This document shows positions 36,072 to 46,420 of a stretch of 64,000 nucleotides of DNA, in pieces. The number at the start of each line of letters is the position of its first letter. Position 1 is the stretch's first letter. The stretch spans positions 1 through 64,000 of the forward strand of contig NZ_JAHWGU010000030.1 of NCBI RefSeq assembly GCF_020873875.1, read 5' to 3'. The notes beneath the pieces are model-generated. The model did no database searches. It was not told where the DNA came from and saw only the letters and a program-made list of their open reading frames with translations. The stretch is from Actinoplanes sp. DH11. GTDB lineage: Bacteria > Actinomycetota > Actinomycetes > Mycobacteriales > Micromonosporaceae. A program made the position numbers and the translations under genes.

Positions 36072-36082
36072 AGGAGCACCTC

Positions 36083-37189
36083 ATGACCACCGTGACCAAT
36101 GCCGGGCAGGATCGCCCCGAACTGCAGAAGGCCATCAAAGCGTTCGTAGACGCCGGCTTCGCCGGACTGCAGATGCGGGTCCACGACGATCAGGGCGCAT
36201 GGGTAGGCAGCGCCGGAGTACGCAAGCTGGGCGAGACCACCAGACCGCCGACCGACGGCCGGTTCTGGGCGGGCAGCGTCGCCAAGACCTTCACCGCCAC
36301 TCTGGTCCTGCAACTGGTGGCCGAGGAAAAGATCACACTGGACACCTCGGTGGCCGACCACCTGACCGACCTCGGGCTGGATGAGCGGATCACGGTACGG
36401 ATGCTGCTGCAGCACACCAGCGGCCTGTTCAACTACACCGGCGAGTACTACCCCGACGGGACGGTCGCAGCGGGCATCCCCGCCACGGGCAAGGAATGGG
36501 TGGACACCCGGTTGCACACCTACCGGCCGCAGGAGCTCGTCCAGCTGGCGCTGTCCAAGCCGATGCGGTTCGAACCCGGGACCGACTGGAGCTACTCCAA
36601 CACCAACTACACGCTGGCCGCGCTGCTGATCGAGCAGGTCGCCGACGCGTCATACGGCGAGCAGATGCAACAGCGGATCCTGGGGCCGCTCGGGCTGCGG
36701 GACACCGTCCTCGCGGGCAGTACCACGGACCTGCCCGAGCCGCACGCCCACGGCTACTGCCGCTACCAGGACGGCGAGGACTGGAAGGTGGTCGACGTCT
36801 CCCGGCAGAACCTCTCCATGCTGCCCGCGGCCGGTGGCGCCATCTCGACCACCCAGGACCTGCTGACGTTCTTCTCCGCGCTCAACTCCGGCAAGCTCCT
36901 GCCGGCCGCACTCCTGGCGCAGATGCGCACGCCCCAGGGGCCGATCGACTACGGCCTCGGACTGTTCGTGCAGGACCTGGGCCCGGACTGCGGCGGCACC
37001 ATCTACCATCACAACGGCGGTGCCCCCGGCGGCTACGGGGCCCTGATGTACAGCACACCCGACGGCAGCAAGACCATGACCGCCGGGATCACCATGGGAG
37101 ACGCCGCGATCAACCCGGCCGAGGTGTTCCCGGCCGCATTGGACACACTCGTCAAGACGGTGTTCTGCAGCGATCACGCCGGGCACTGA
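36083..37189 (+). CDS. Serine hydrolase, class-C beta-lactamase family
   Basis: This 368-residue protein has the penicillin-binding-protein/beta-lactamase motifs SxxK in FWAGSVAKTFTATLVLQL, YxN in WSYSNTNYTLAALLI and HxG in IYHHNGGAPGGYG. No signal peptide is visible, so it is probably a cytoplasmic esterase or peptidase-like enzyme rather than a secreted beta-lactamase. ATG 36083 was chosen over an upstream GTG because GAAGGAGCACCTC precedes it. It follows the shortened DUF4097-like gene in an apparent operon and ends at a strong bidirectional terminator. Confidence 0.87.
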   Translation: MTTVTNAGQDRPELQKAIKAFVDAGFAGLQMRVHDDQGAWVGSAGVRKLGETTRPPTDGRFWAGSVAKTFTATLVLQLVAEEKITLDTSVADHLTDLGLDERITVRMLLQHTSGLFNYTGEYYPDGTVAAGIPATGKEWVDTRLHTYRPQELVQLALSKPMRFEPGTDWSYSNTNYTLAALLIEQVADASYGEQMQQRILGPLGLRDTVLAGSTTDLPEPHAHGYCRYQDGEDWKVVDVSRQNLSMLPAAGGAISTTQDLLTFFSALNSGKLLPAALLAQMRTPQGPIDYGLGLFVQDLGPDCGGTIYHHNGGAPGGYGALMYSTPDGSKTMTAGITMGDAAINPAEVFPAALDTLVKTVFCSDHAGH

Positions 37190-37340
37190 CCCAGCGCGCG
37201 GACTGCCTCCCACCACTTGCTGGACGCCAGCCTCGCCACGTGCTTGACGTGCGGAAACACCGATATCAACGGGTCGGGCATCAAGTGCTGCCCCTGGTCG
37301 CGCCCGGCCTTCTCAACCGACCCGGTTGCTGCACGGCGAA

Positions 37341-37376
37341 CGCCGCCCGCACCTCGTCAAGACGGTGCGGGCGGCG
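37341..37376. terminator. Bidirectional terminator hairpin
   Basis: CGCCGCCCGCACC (37341-37353) and GGTGCGGGCGGCG (37364-37376) form a perfect 13-bp stem with a 10-base loop. It lies between the convergent serine-hydrolase and NlpC/P60 genes and probably ends transcription from both sides. Confidence 0.8.
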
Positions 37377-37421
37377 TCGTGTGATGTCCGGGCGTGAAGC
37401 GCGGACGGTGTGGTACCTGAC

Positions 37422-38021
37422 TCAGACCAGGCGCCGGACCACGTAGTTCTTGCTCCAGATCTTCTGCTTGGAGACGGTCTTGCCGGTCCGGGGCGCCGAC
37501 CACATCTTGCCGCCACCGGCGTAGATGCCGGCGTGCGTGCCGCGCGAGCCCTTACGGATGATGATCAGGTCACCCGGGCGCTTCGCCGACTTGGACACGG
37601 CCTTGCCGTACCGCTGCTGCGAGTTCGCCTTGTGCGGCAGCTTCTTGCCCGCTGCCTTCTTGTAGACGTACTTGGTGTAGCCGGAGCAGTCGAACCGCTT
37701 GGGTCCGGCGGCGCCGAACTTGTACTTTTTGCCCTTGTGCCGGGCCGCCTCGGTCACGACCCGCTTGCCGGCCGCCTTGGATTTGGCGGCCTTGGACGCC
37801 GCGGCCTTGGACGCCGCGGCCTTGACGGTGATGCCGGCCTGGCTGAATGCCACGCTGCTCTGCGAGAACACCTGTGTGGCGGCTACCGCAGACGACTGCG
37901 GAGCGGCGCTGGCTGACTGTGGTGTGCCGAGCCCGCCGGTGAGAAGACCGAGACCCACGGACAGGGCGAGAGTGCCGGTTCCCAGGGTGCGGGCGGGCCG
38001 GCTCGAGGTGCGTACGCGCAC
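37422..38021 (-). CDS. NlpC/P60 cell-wall endopeptidase, secreted
   Basis: This 199-residue protein cleaves peptidoglycan stem peptides. It begins VRVRTSSRPARTLGTGTLALSVGLGLLTGG..SASA, a signal peptide. A Lys/Ala-rich linker follows (AASKAAASKAAKSKAAGKR). The NlpC/P60 domain has the nucleophile in RFDCSGYTKYVY, the motif HKANSQQRYG, PGDLIII and the catalytic His in GTHAGIYAGGG. GTG 38021 was chosen because it starts the signal peptide; a long upstream extension covers the riboswitch and is rejected. Expression is probably set by the c-di-AMP riboswitch directly upstream, as in other actinobacterial cell-wall hydrolase genes. Confidence 0.9.
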   Translation of the reverse strand: MRVRTSSRPARTLGTGTLALSVGLGLLTGGLGTPQSASAAPQSSAVAATQVFSQSSVAFSQAGITVKAAASKAAASKAAKSKAAGKRVVTEAARHKGKKYKFGAAGPKRFDCSGYTKYVYKKAAGKKLPHKANSQQRYGKAVSKSAKRPGDLIIIRKGSRGTHAGIYAGGGKMWSAPRTGKTVSKQKIWSKNYVVRRLV

Positions 38022-38040
38022 GGTGAAGGATTCCCTCCGG

Positions 38041-38190
38041 CACGCCTGCGAGGTTAGCTGTCGGATTCGGGCTCGAAGGATTGCCCGGCCGCGTGGTGGC
38101 GGCTTCACCCCAAGGTCTCCGGCCGGGTCGCCGCGGACGGCGTGCCGGTCGGGGACCGATAGTGGTTCCCCCGTCCCTGCCCCTGAATGC
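38041..38190 (-). ncRNA. c-di-AMP (ydaO/yuaA) riboswitch
   Basis: On the minus strand the leader contains the ydaO signature blocks in order: GGGGGAACC near 38165, CTTGGGGTGAAGCC near 38100-38114, GGGCAATCCTTCGAGCCCG near 38069-38087 and CCGACAGCTAACCTCGCAGG near 38046-38065. These are the conserved elements of this aptamer class. It ends about 20 bp before the GTG of an NlpC/P60 gene. In the known family, c-di-AMP binding turns expression off. Confidence 0.85.
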
Positions 38191-38714
38191 CTCATGACTC
38201 GTCATGCGGGCTCGTGCCGCCGGACCGGGGCAGGGCTCGGCGTGGTCCGGGTCGGCACGACCGGCGAGCAGGTGCCCGCCGCCCCTCCTTGATAGCTCGA
38301 CCCGGGACGGGGCTCGCCCACCGTATCGATTACATACAGTGACGACCGATCTGAGTCATGTCCGTTTTGGAAGAGCACTGCGAAGTTTGCCGAAACAGCA
38401 TGCTCATGGGTGGTGACACTGGGGTGTTGTTGATCTGTGAAAGGGAACACGATGAAATCCGGAGCGTCGCTCTCCGTGGCTTCGACGGCGGTCCTCCGCG
38501 CCGACGGTCCCGGCCGACCATCGGCCCGTCGATCGTGACCGTTCGTGCCGTTGAACGATGATGCGTACCCCCGTCGACGGCACTGCCCGGCCCGGCGGGC
38601 TGAGGCGTGCACCCCGGACGGCACGCAAGAGTTCGGGGCCGCCTGCGGGGGCTTTCGGCGGGTAGCCGGGCCGGAACGCGGGGGCTCGGTGGACGTGTTC
38701 CTCTAGGCCTGGCG
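38191..38714. other. 524-bp intergenic region
   Basis: The promoter of the riboswitch transcript must lie here. A plus-strand frame at 38358-38561 (MSVLEEHCEVCRNSML) has no ribosome site and no recognised family. A relatively AT-rich patch near 38325-38460 stands out from the GC-rich surroundings. I call nothing else. Confidence 0.3.
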
Positions 38715-38987
38715 GTGGAGGAGTGGTGGCGGGACCGGCCGGTACGCCTCTGGGTGGCCCGGCGGCTGTACGACTACCGCCACCTGGCGAACCTGCGCGG
38801 CCCCGGCGTCCGGCCGTGGGTCCTGCGAGGCGAACTGTGCGGGCGCGGGCCGGACAACGAGCCGCTGGTGCGGTGCCACCGGCCGGTGGCGTGGATCGCC
38901 GACACCGCCCTGCGCGAGGCGATGACCGAAGTGGAGGCGCAGGGTTCGGGGGAGTGGGGCCCGCTGGATCGGCGGACCAGCGCCTGA
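38715..38987 (+). CDS. Small hypothetical protein
   Basis: Roughly 90 residues: VEEWWRDRPVRLWVARRLYDYRHLANLRGPGVRPWVL, then ELCGRGPDNEPLVRCHRPVAWIADTALREAMTEVEAQG. Composition (Trp, Tyr, balanced charge) looks like a folded protein and not a shadow frame. No family is recognised. The start is uncertain; GTG 38715 was taken and the frame is open further upstream. It converges on the GAF gene with an 8-bp gap. Confidence 0.45.
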   Translation: MEEWWRDRPVRLWVARRLYDYRHLANLRGPGVRPWVLRGELCGRGPDNEPLVRCHRPVAWIADTALREAMTEVEAQGSGEWGPLDRRTSA

Positions 38988-38995
38988 TCCCGGCC

Positions 38996-39724
38996 TCAGA
39001 GCAACTCTTTGAGAACGGCCTCCGCCGCACCGCCCAGCGAGGTCCCGTCCGCCGCGGCCCGCGCGCACAGGTCGATGTAGGCGTCGCCGGGGTTCCCGCC
39101 GAGCACGTCCAGGGCGAGCTGGATGGTGGCGCGGACGGCCAGGGCCCCGGCGTATCCGGTGAGCAGTTCCTCGGCGCCGGGGTCGGACACCGGTAGGCCC
39201 GGGACGTCCAGGTCGAGTTCGCGGCTGGTGGCGTACAGCTGCGCCACCCCGGCGATCAAGGGCTCCATCGCGGCGTCGTCGCGGCCGTAGAGGTTCAGCA
39301 CGGCGAGCGGTGTGCCGCGGCCGCCGTACAGCGGGACCGAGATCGACGCCCGCAGCCCCAGAGCCGGGGCCACCTCGTGGAAGCCGGGCCAGTCGATGGT
39401 CGCCGCGATGTCGGGAACCCCGACCGGTTCGCCGGTCTCCAGCGCCTGCAGGCACGGCCCGGCCCGGTCCGCGAACTGTGCCTCGTCGACGGCGAGCGCG
39501 ATGTCGCTGCTGGCCACGACGGTGGTGTACTCGTCGCCGCGCAACGTCGTGATCGAGGCGTAGTCGGCGGCGGCGACCCGCTCGGTGGACAGGGCGGCGA
39601 TCGTGGTGAGTCGTTCCGGGATGCCGGAGGCGTGTTCCGGTGTCTCCGCCAGCGTGACCATGGCTTCGGCCAGCGGCCCGTGGCGCTGGGGCGATACCCG
39701 TTCCGGGTGCTGTGATGTCGGCAT
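38996..39724 (-). CDS. GAF-domain protein with ANTAR-like C-terminus
   Basis: This 242-residue protein has a GAF domain (residues 30-165: ITTLRGDEYTTVVASSD, AGPCLQALETGEPVGVPDI, ISVPLYGGRGTPLAVLNLYG). A C-terminal helical segment (VRATIQLALDVLGGNPGDAYIDLCARAAADGTSLGGAAEAVL) resembles the ANTAR RNA-binding domain but is divergent. GAF-ANTAR proteins act as signal-dependent antiterminators. Two clearer homologues lie at 52119 and 52886. It is divergent from the P450 gene, with 114 bp between the starts. Confidence 0.8.
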   Translation of the reverse strand: MPTSQHPERVSPQRHGPLAEAMVTLAETPEHASGIPERLTTIAALSTERVAAADYASITTLRGDEYTTVVASSDIALAVDEAQFADRAGPCLQALETGEPVGVPDIAATIDWPGFHEVAPALGLRASISVPLYGGRGTPLAVLNLYGRDDAAMEPLIAGVAQLYATSRELDLDVPGLPVSDPGAEELLTGYAGALAVRATIQLALDVLGGNPGDAYIDLCARAAADGTSLGGAAEAVLKELL

Positions 39725-39838
39725 GAGCGCATCCCCCGTGTTCAGCGGTTCCGACTACCGGGCACGCATACCCGGCCGGCGCGGACCTACGCGTGGGCGG
39801 CGGCGTTTCCCGGCGCGGAACCGGGGCATACGGCGCAC

Positions 39839-41134
39839 ATGTCTGAGCATCGGCGTCCACACATCGACGACAGCCTGGGACTGATCTCGCAGGGCTACTC
39901 CTGGCTTCCGGGACGGTTCCGGCGCGCCGGCGGCCCGAGCATCGTGCACACCCGGCTGATGGGCCTGCGGGCGGTCGCGTTGCGCGGGCCCGAGGCGGTG
40001 CGCTTCTTCTACGACGAGTCGCACGTGCGGCGGCACGGCGCGATCCCGGAGCCGGTGCAGGGGACCCTTTTCGGGCATGGCGCCATCCACACGCTCGACG
40101 GTCTGGACCATCGCAACCGCAAAATCATGTTCCTGTCGGCGCTCAAGGACGTGCGCGAGGTGGGACGGCTGGCGGAACTGACCGGGCAGATCTGGGACGA
40201 GGCGGCCGGGCAGTGGGCGCGGCAGCCGCAGACGGTGCTCTTCGACGAGACGGCCCGGGTGCTGACCAGGGCGGTGTGCGAGTGGGCCGGTGTACCGCTC
40301 GCCACCGAGGACGTCGCGGACACGGCCGCCGACTTGACGGCGCTGGTCGACGGGTTCGCCACCCTGGGACCGCGGCACTGGCGGGCCCGCCGGGCCCGGG
40401 GACGCTGCGAGCGCCGGCTTGCCGATCTGATTCAAGGGGTACGCGACGGTACGGTCCCGGCAGCCGCCGATTCGGTGCTGGAGCTGGTGGCCCGCCACAC
40501 CGGGACCGACGGCCGGCTGCTCGAGCCGAAGCGCGCCGCGGTCGAGCTGCTGAACGTGATCCGGCCGACGGTGGCGGTGTCCTGGTTCGTCGCGTTCGCC
40601 GGCCACGCGCTGCACCGGTGGCCGCAGCACCGGGAGAGGCTGCGGGCCGGCGACCGGGCGTGGGCTGTCGCTGTCGCGCACGAGCTGCGCCGGTTCTACC
40701 CGTTCGCGCCGTTCGTCGGCGGCCTGGCCGCGCGTGACCTGACCTGGCAGGGCGAGCGCATCCCGGCGGGCGCGATGGTGTTGCTCGACATCTACGGGCA
40801 GAACCACGACCCGGCACTGTGGCCGGACCCGTACCGTTTCGATCCCGGCCGTTTCCTCGACCGGGAGCCCGGCCGCGACGAGCTGATCCCGCAGGGCGGC
40901 GGTGACCCCCGCACCGGCCACCGGTGCCCGGGCGAGGATGTCACTGTCGCGCTGCTGGCAACCCTGCTGATCCGGCTCGCGCGGCTCGACTTCGAGGTGC
41001 CGGAGCAGGACCTGGACATCTCGCTGCGCCGGATCCCGGCCCTGCCGCGCAGCCGGGTGGTGCTGCGCGTGACCGGCTCGGCGCGCTCCGAGGGCGCCTC
41101 GGACGCCGTGCGGCACGCCACGCCGTACCGCTGA
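39839..41134 (+). CDS. CYP152-type cytochrome P450 peroxygenase
   Basis: This 431-residue haem enzyme resembles the CYP152 fatty-acid peroxygenases, which hydroxylate or decarboxylate fatty acids using hydrogen peroxide directly. Visible features are the I-helix VIRPTVAVSWFVAFAGHAL, with the Arg-Pro pair that replaces the usual acid-alcohol pair and binds the substrate carboxylate, and the haem loop IPQGGGDPRTGHRCPGEDVTV with the Cys ligand. FLSALKDVREVG and DETARVLTRAVCEWAG fit the same family. No ferredoxin gene lies nearby, as expected for a peroxide-driven enzyme. Residues after DFEVP are slightly longer than usual. Confidence 0.88.
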   Translation: MSEHRRPHIDDSLGLISQGYSWLPGRFRRAGGPSIVHTRLMGLRAVALRGPEAVRFFYDESHVRRHGAIPEPVQGTLFGHGAIHTLDGLDHRNRKIMFLSALKDVREVGRLAELTGQIWDEAAGQWARQPQTVLFDETARVLTRAVCEWAGVPLATEDVADTAADLTALVDGFATLGPRHWRARRARGRCERRLADLIQGVRDGTVPAAADSVLELVARHTGTDGRLLEPKRAAVELLNVIRPTVAVSWFVAFAGHALHRWPQHRERLRAGDRAWAVAVAHELRRFYPFAPFVGGLAARDLTWQGERIPAGAMVLLDIYGQNHDPALWPDPYRFDPGRFLDREPGRDELIPQGGGDPRTGHRCPGEDVTVALLATLLIRLARLDFEVPEQDLDISLRRIPALPRSRVVLRVTGSARSEGASDAVRHATPYR

Positions 41135-41153
41135 CAAGCCGGCCGGACCCGGA

Positions 41154-41326
41154 ATCTGCTGCGTCGCGTCCGCACCCACGGTGTTGATCTGCTGCGCCGC
41201 GTCCGCACCCGCGGTGTTGATCTGCTGCGTCGCGTCCGCACCCGCGGTGTTGATCTGCTGCGCCGCGTCCGCACCCGCGGTGTTGATCTGCTGCGTCGCG
41301 TCCGCACGGCGGTGTTGATCTGCTAG
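41154..41326. repeat. Five-copy 33-bp tandem repeat
   Basis: A 33-bp unit beginning GTGTTGATCTGCTGC repeats at 41181, 41214, 41247, 41280 and 41312 (the last spacing is 32), with a partial first copy at 41154. The variable position is CGTCGC/CGCCGC. The array lies just after the P450 stop and is non-coding as far as I can see. Its final copy becomes the left arm of the hairpin at 41313, so the array probably arose by slippage next to that element. Confidence 0.85.
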
Positions 41327-41389
41327 CGATGCGATATCGCGGTTTTGACCCCATGATCACAGCGATTTCGTAGCGCTAGCAGATCAACA
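41313..41389. repeat. Long imperfect hairpin with 16-bp perfect arms
   Basis: TGTTGATCTGCTAGCG (41313-41328) and CGCTAGCAGATCAACA (41374-41389) are perfect inverse copies. The inner sequence (GATATCGC...GCGATTTCG) continues the pairing imperfectly. Its size and symmetry suggest a miniature repeat or REP-like element, possibly present elsewhere in the genome. It may also serve as a terminator for the P450 gene. Confidence 0.75.
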
Positions 41390-41726
41390 TCTCGCCGGGG
41401 CGGCGCGTCGGCGCGCACCGGGCAACCGTATTCGGCCGGCACGATCCGCAGGCGACGTCGACGCACATGCCGGCCAGGCCCTTGACCGGGCCGGCCCTTG
41501 AGCGGCCAGGCCCGGCCCTGGCAGCGTCGGCCGGTACAGTCCGAAGAGGACTGCCGCGCCCGGTTCGACCACGCCCGGCGTCGCGCAGGCAACCATCTTC
41601 ACGCGTCATGTCGCTCCTGGCGGAGAGGCGAGGCGGAGAGGCGAGGTGGGGTGGCGCACGTATTAGGGGCGCGGGCCCGGTGACTGTTAAGTTGCCTTAA
41701 CGATAGTGGTCGATCTGGAGGTATCG
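41390..41726. promoter_or_regulatory. ROK promoter region with palindromic operator
   Basis: GTTAAGTTGCCTTAAC at 41686-41701 has 6-bp inverted arms (GTTAAG/CTTAAC) around four bases and ends 25 bp before the ROK start codon. It is the clearest candidate for autoregulation by the ROK protein. The remaining 290 bp show no gene; frames there are Arg/Pro-rich. Confidence 0.5.
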
Positions 41727-42902
41727 ATGGCGCGTCTGGCCGGCTCGTCCAAGCTGCTGCGCGCCATGAACGAGAGTGCGGCGTTCGCCCTGCTGCTGGA
41801 TCCGGGCATGCTGACCCGGGCCGACCTGCGCGAGGTGACCGCGCTGTCCACGCCGACTATCTCCGAGGCGCTGCGCCGGCTGACCGACGCCGGGCTGATC
41901 AGGGTCGCCGGGTACGCCAGCGGCCGCCCCGGGCCGAACGCCGAGATCTACGCCGTCCAACCGGACGCGGCCTACGCGGCCGCGGTGTCCGTCCGCGACG
42001 TCGGTACCAGCGGAACCCCGTCGGTGGCCGCCGCGCTCTGCGACCTGACCGGCGTCGTCCGTGCCCGGTTCGAGTCACGCGTCGACTTCCTCGGCGCCGA
42101 CCCGATGGCCGTCGTGTCCGACGTGGTCGCCGAGCTGCGCGAGCGAGCCGGCGTCCCGGCCGGCCGGATCCGGCACGTGCAGCTCGGCGTGCCGGGCTCG
42201 TACGATCCGGGAACCGAGACGATCCGCCTGGTCGACGTGCCCGGCTTCGGCCGTCCCGGGCTGGTGCCGGAGATCGCCGCGGCGCTGGGTACGCGCGTCG
42301 GCGCCGACAACGACGTCAACCTGGCCGCGGTGGCCGAGCGGCGGCGGGGCGCCGGCCGGGACACGGAGAACTTCGCCCTGCTCTGGATCGGCCAGGACGG
42401 TCTCGGTCTGGCCATCGACATCAACGGGACACTGCTGCGTGGCGCCCGGGGCGGGGCCGGGGAGATCGGTTACGTGCCGCTCTGTTCGCCGGACTCACCG
42501 CACCGCAAACTGGACCTGCAGGACCTCTTCGGTGGCTCGGCGATCATGGAGCTGGCCCGGGAGAACGGCATCGCCGGCGACACCCCGGCCGCGGTGGTGG
42601 CCGCGGCCGCGACGGCCGGTCCCGGCGAGTTCCTCACCACGCTGGCCGAGCGGATCGTGGTCGGCCTGGCCGCGGTGGTCGCGGTCCTGGACCCCTCCGT
42701 GGTCGTGCTCGCCGGACCGATCGCGCAGGCCGGCGGCGACCTCCTGCTCGCCGCCGTGAGCGACGCCTTCCGGGGGGCCGTCCCGCTGGAGAGCTCGATC
42801 GCCGTCACGGCTGTCGAGGACGACGCGGTGCTGCTCGGCGCCCTCGACGCGGGCCTCGCCGCGGTCCGCGAGGCACTGCTCACCACGATCCGAGACGGCT
42901 GA
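41727..42902 (+). CDS. ROK-family transcriptional regulator
   Basis: This 391-residue protein has an N-terminal winged helix (LLDPGMLTRADLREVTALSTPTISEALRRLTDAGLIRVAG) and a ROK sugar-kinase-like domain (VQLGVPGSYDP, ADNDVNLAAVAERRRGAG, FALLWIGQDGLGLAIDINGTLLRGARGGAGEIGYVPL). The zinc-binding CxCGxxGC motif is lost (it reads LCSPDSPHRKLDL), so it probably binds a sugar without classical kinase function. ATG 41727 has GGAGG 6 bp upstream. ROK repressors usually control sugar uptake or glycosidase genes; the GH10 xylanase gene is downstream on the other strand. Confidence 0.85.
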   Translation: MARLAGSSKLLRAMNESAAFALLLDPGMLTRADLREVTALSTPTISEALRRLTDAGLIRVAGYASGRPGPNAEIYAVQPDAAYAAAVSVRDVGTSGTPSVAAALCDLTGVVRARFESRVDFLGADPMAVVSDVVAELRERAGVPAGRIRHVQLGVPGSYDPGTETIRLVDVPGFGRPGLVPEIAAALGTRVGADNDVNLAAVAERRRGAGRDTENFALLWIGQDGLGLAIDINGTLLRGARGGAGEIGYVPLCSPDSPHRKLDLQDLFGGSAIMELARENGIAGDTPAAVVAAAATAGPGEFLTTLAERIVVGLAAVVAVLDPSVVVLAGPIAQAGGDLLLAAVSDAFRGAVPLESSIAVTAVEDDAVLLGALDAGLAAVREALLTTIRDG

Positions 42903-42913
42903 CCGGGCCGTCT

Positions 42914-43089
42914 TCCGGTATCCGGGCAGGCCGGCCGCGCGCGCTCGGCCTCGAACGCCGTTGCCGACGGGAACGCGACGGTGAGCACGTCGGTGAAGCC
43001 GCGGTCCGCCGCCTGCATCTCGCACGTGCGCTTTGACCTAGCTCGGCGAAGACGTCGCGCGCCGCGGCCAGGACGCGGTTGCGGTTACG
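42914..43089 (-). pseudogene. TetR-family regulator remnant
   Basis: Two pieces in different frames are recognisable: RNRNRVLAAARDVFAELG, the first TetR helix, near 43040-43089, and RGFTDVLTVAFPSATAFEAERARPA, a C-terminal TetR-type segment, near 42930-43003. The DNA-recognition helix and most of the ligand domain are deleted. No intact copy is nearby. Confidence 0.6.
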
Positions 43090-43175
43090 TAGGCCGTGTC
43101 CGGGCGCTCGCGCGGTGAGGCGATGCGGGTGACCCCGCACCGCCTCGTCATCCGCACCGCCCCACCGCGGCGGGA

Positions 43176-45053
<1,878 letters not shown>

Positions 45054-46325
45054 ATGGCTGGAAGAAGAGCGTGGAAGCATCGGGTTCTCGGCACGGCAGC
45101 CGCCGCCGCGGCGCTGCTGATCGTGGCCGGAACCACGGTCCTGACCGGCGGCACCGCGTCGGCCGAGCGGGCCGGCACACTCGCCGCCACCCCGGGATGC
45201 GGCAAGGCACCGACGTTGCGCGACGGCACCTACACGATCCAGAGCGGCGGCCGGGCCCGGACCTGGACGCTGCGGCTGCCCGGCAACTACGTCAGCAGCC
45301 AGGCCTACCGGCTCGTCGTCGGGCTGCACTGGCTCAACGGCAGTGCCGCCGACGTGGTCGGCAACGGCTTCTACGGTCTCCAGCAACGCGCCGCGAACAG
45401 CGCGATCTTCGTGGCGCCGCAGGGCCTCGACGCCGGCTGGGCCAACACCGGCGGCCGCGACGTCACCCTGGTCGACGACATCCTGCGGGTCGTCGAGAAC
45501 GACCTGTGCGTCGACACGTCGCAGCGGTTCGCCCTCGGCTTCAGTTACGGCGGGGCCATGAGCTACGCCCTCGCCTGCGCCCGGCCGACCGTGTTCCGGG
45601 CGGTCGCCCCCATCGCCGGCGCCAACCTCAGTGGCTGCTCGGCGGCGTCCCAGCCGGTCGCCTACTTCGGCATCCACGGCATCCGGGACAGCGTCCTGAA
45701 CATCTCGGCGGGCCGGTCCATCCGGGACACCTTCGTGCGGGCCAACGGCTGTACGGCGCAGAGCCCGCCCGAACCGGCCTCCGGCAGCGGAACTCACGTC
45801 ACCACCACCTACGCCGGATGCCGTGCCGGATATCCGGTCCGGTGGGCCGCGTTCGACGGCGACCACGTGCCGCTGCCGGTGGACCGCAACGCGTCCTCGT
45901 CGTGGGTGTCCGCCGAGGTGTGGCAGTTCTTCACCCAGTTCGGCGCCACCACACCACCGTCCAGCCCGGCACCCGGGCCGAGCAGCTCCACCACGCCGCC
46001 GCCCGGGACGGCGTGCCGGGCCACCGCCACCGTCAACGCCTGGAACAACGGGTTGACCGCCGACATCACCCTGACCAACACCGGCAGCACCCCGCTCAAC
46101 GGCTGGGCGCTCGCCTTCGACCTGCCGGCCGGTCAGACGATCACCGGCGGATGGAACGCCGGGTACGCGCCCGCGTCGGGGCGGGTCACGGCGACGAACG
46201 CCGGCTACAACGCGGTGGTGGCGCCGGGCGCGTCGGTCAGCTTCGGGTTCCAGGCCACCCATACCGGCAACAGCGCGCCGCCGGCGGCGTACGCCCTCAA
46301 CGGCTCCGCCTGCACCGGCGCCTGA
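45054..46325 (+). CDS. Secreted CE1/PHB-depolymerase-like esterase with CBM2
   Basis: This 423-residue protein has a signal peptide (KHRVLGTAAAAAALLIVAGTTVLTGGTASA). The esterase domain is of the LpqC/feruloyl-esterase/PHB-depolymerase type: LVVGLHWLNGSAADVV, IFVAPQGLDAGWANTGGRD, nucleophile elbow FALGFSYGGAMSYALAC, Asp region GIHGIRD and His in FDGDHVPLP. A Pro/Ser linker leads to a CBM2 cellulose-binding domain (CRATATVNAWNNGLTADITLTNTG, LAFDLPAGQTITGGWNAGY). It probably removes feruloyl or acetyl groups from hemicellulose and works with the divergent xylanase. ATG 45054 has GAGGAGG upstream; a CebR-like operator controls it. Confidence 0.9.
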   Translation: MAGRRAWKHRVLGTAAAAAALLIVAGTTVLTGGTASAERAGTLAATPGCGKAPTLRDGTYTIQSGGRARTWTLRLPGNYVSSQAYRLVVGLHWLNGSAADVVGNGFYGLQQRAANSAIFVAPQGLDAGWANTGGRDVTLVDDILRVVENDLCVDTSQRFALGFSYGGAMSYALACARPTVFRAVAPIAGANLSGCSAASQPVAYFGIHGIRDSVLNISAGRSIRDTFVRANGCTAQSPPEPASGSGTHVTTTYAGCRAGYPVRWAAFDGDHVPLPVDRNASSSWVSAEVWQFFTQFGATTPPSSPAPGPSSSTTPPPGTACRATATVNAWNNGLTADITLTNTGSTPLNGWALAFDLPAGQTITGGWNAGYAPASGRVTATNAGYNAVVAPGASVSFGFQATHTGNSAPPAAYALNGSACTGA

Positions 46326-46420
46326 CCGGGCCCCGGCGGTAGGGTCGCCGCGGAAACCCGGCCGGAGAAAATCCGCTCACCCGTGCAACCCGCCAGGCCG
46401 GTCGTCTCCTCTAGCTCTCG

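Noticed and set aside
38358-38561. 67-codon frame MSVLEEHCEVCRNS
   Set aside because: No ribosome site, no family match, and the second half is Arg/Pro-rich.
39755-41179. 474-codon minus-strand frame over the P450 gene
   Set aside because: Antisense shadow; the plus strand has the haem loop and I-helix of a P450.
41154-41326. CRISPR-like array
   Set aside because: The 33-bp units are contiguous with no spacers and are nearly identical throughout; no cas genes.
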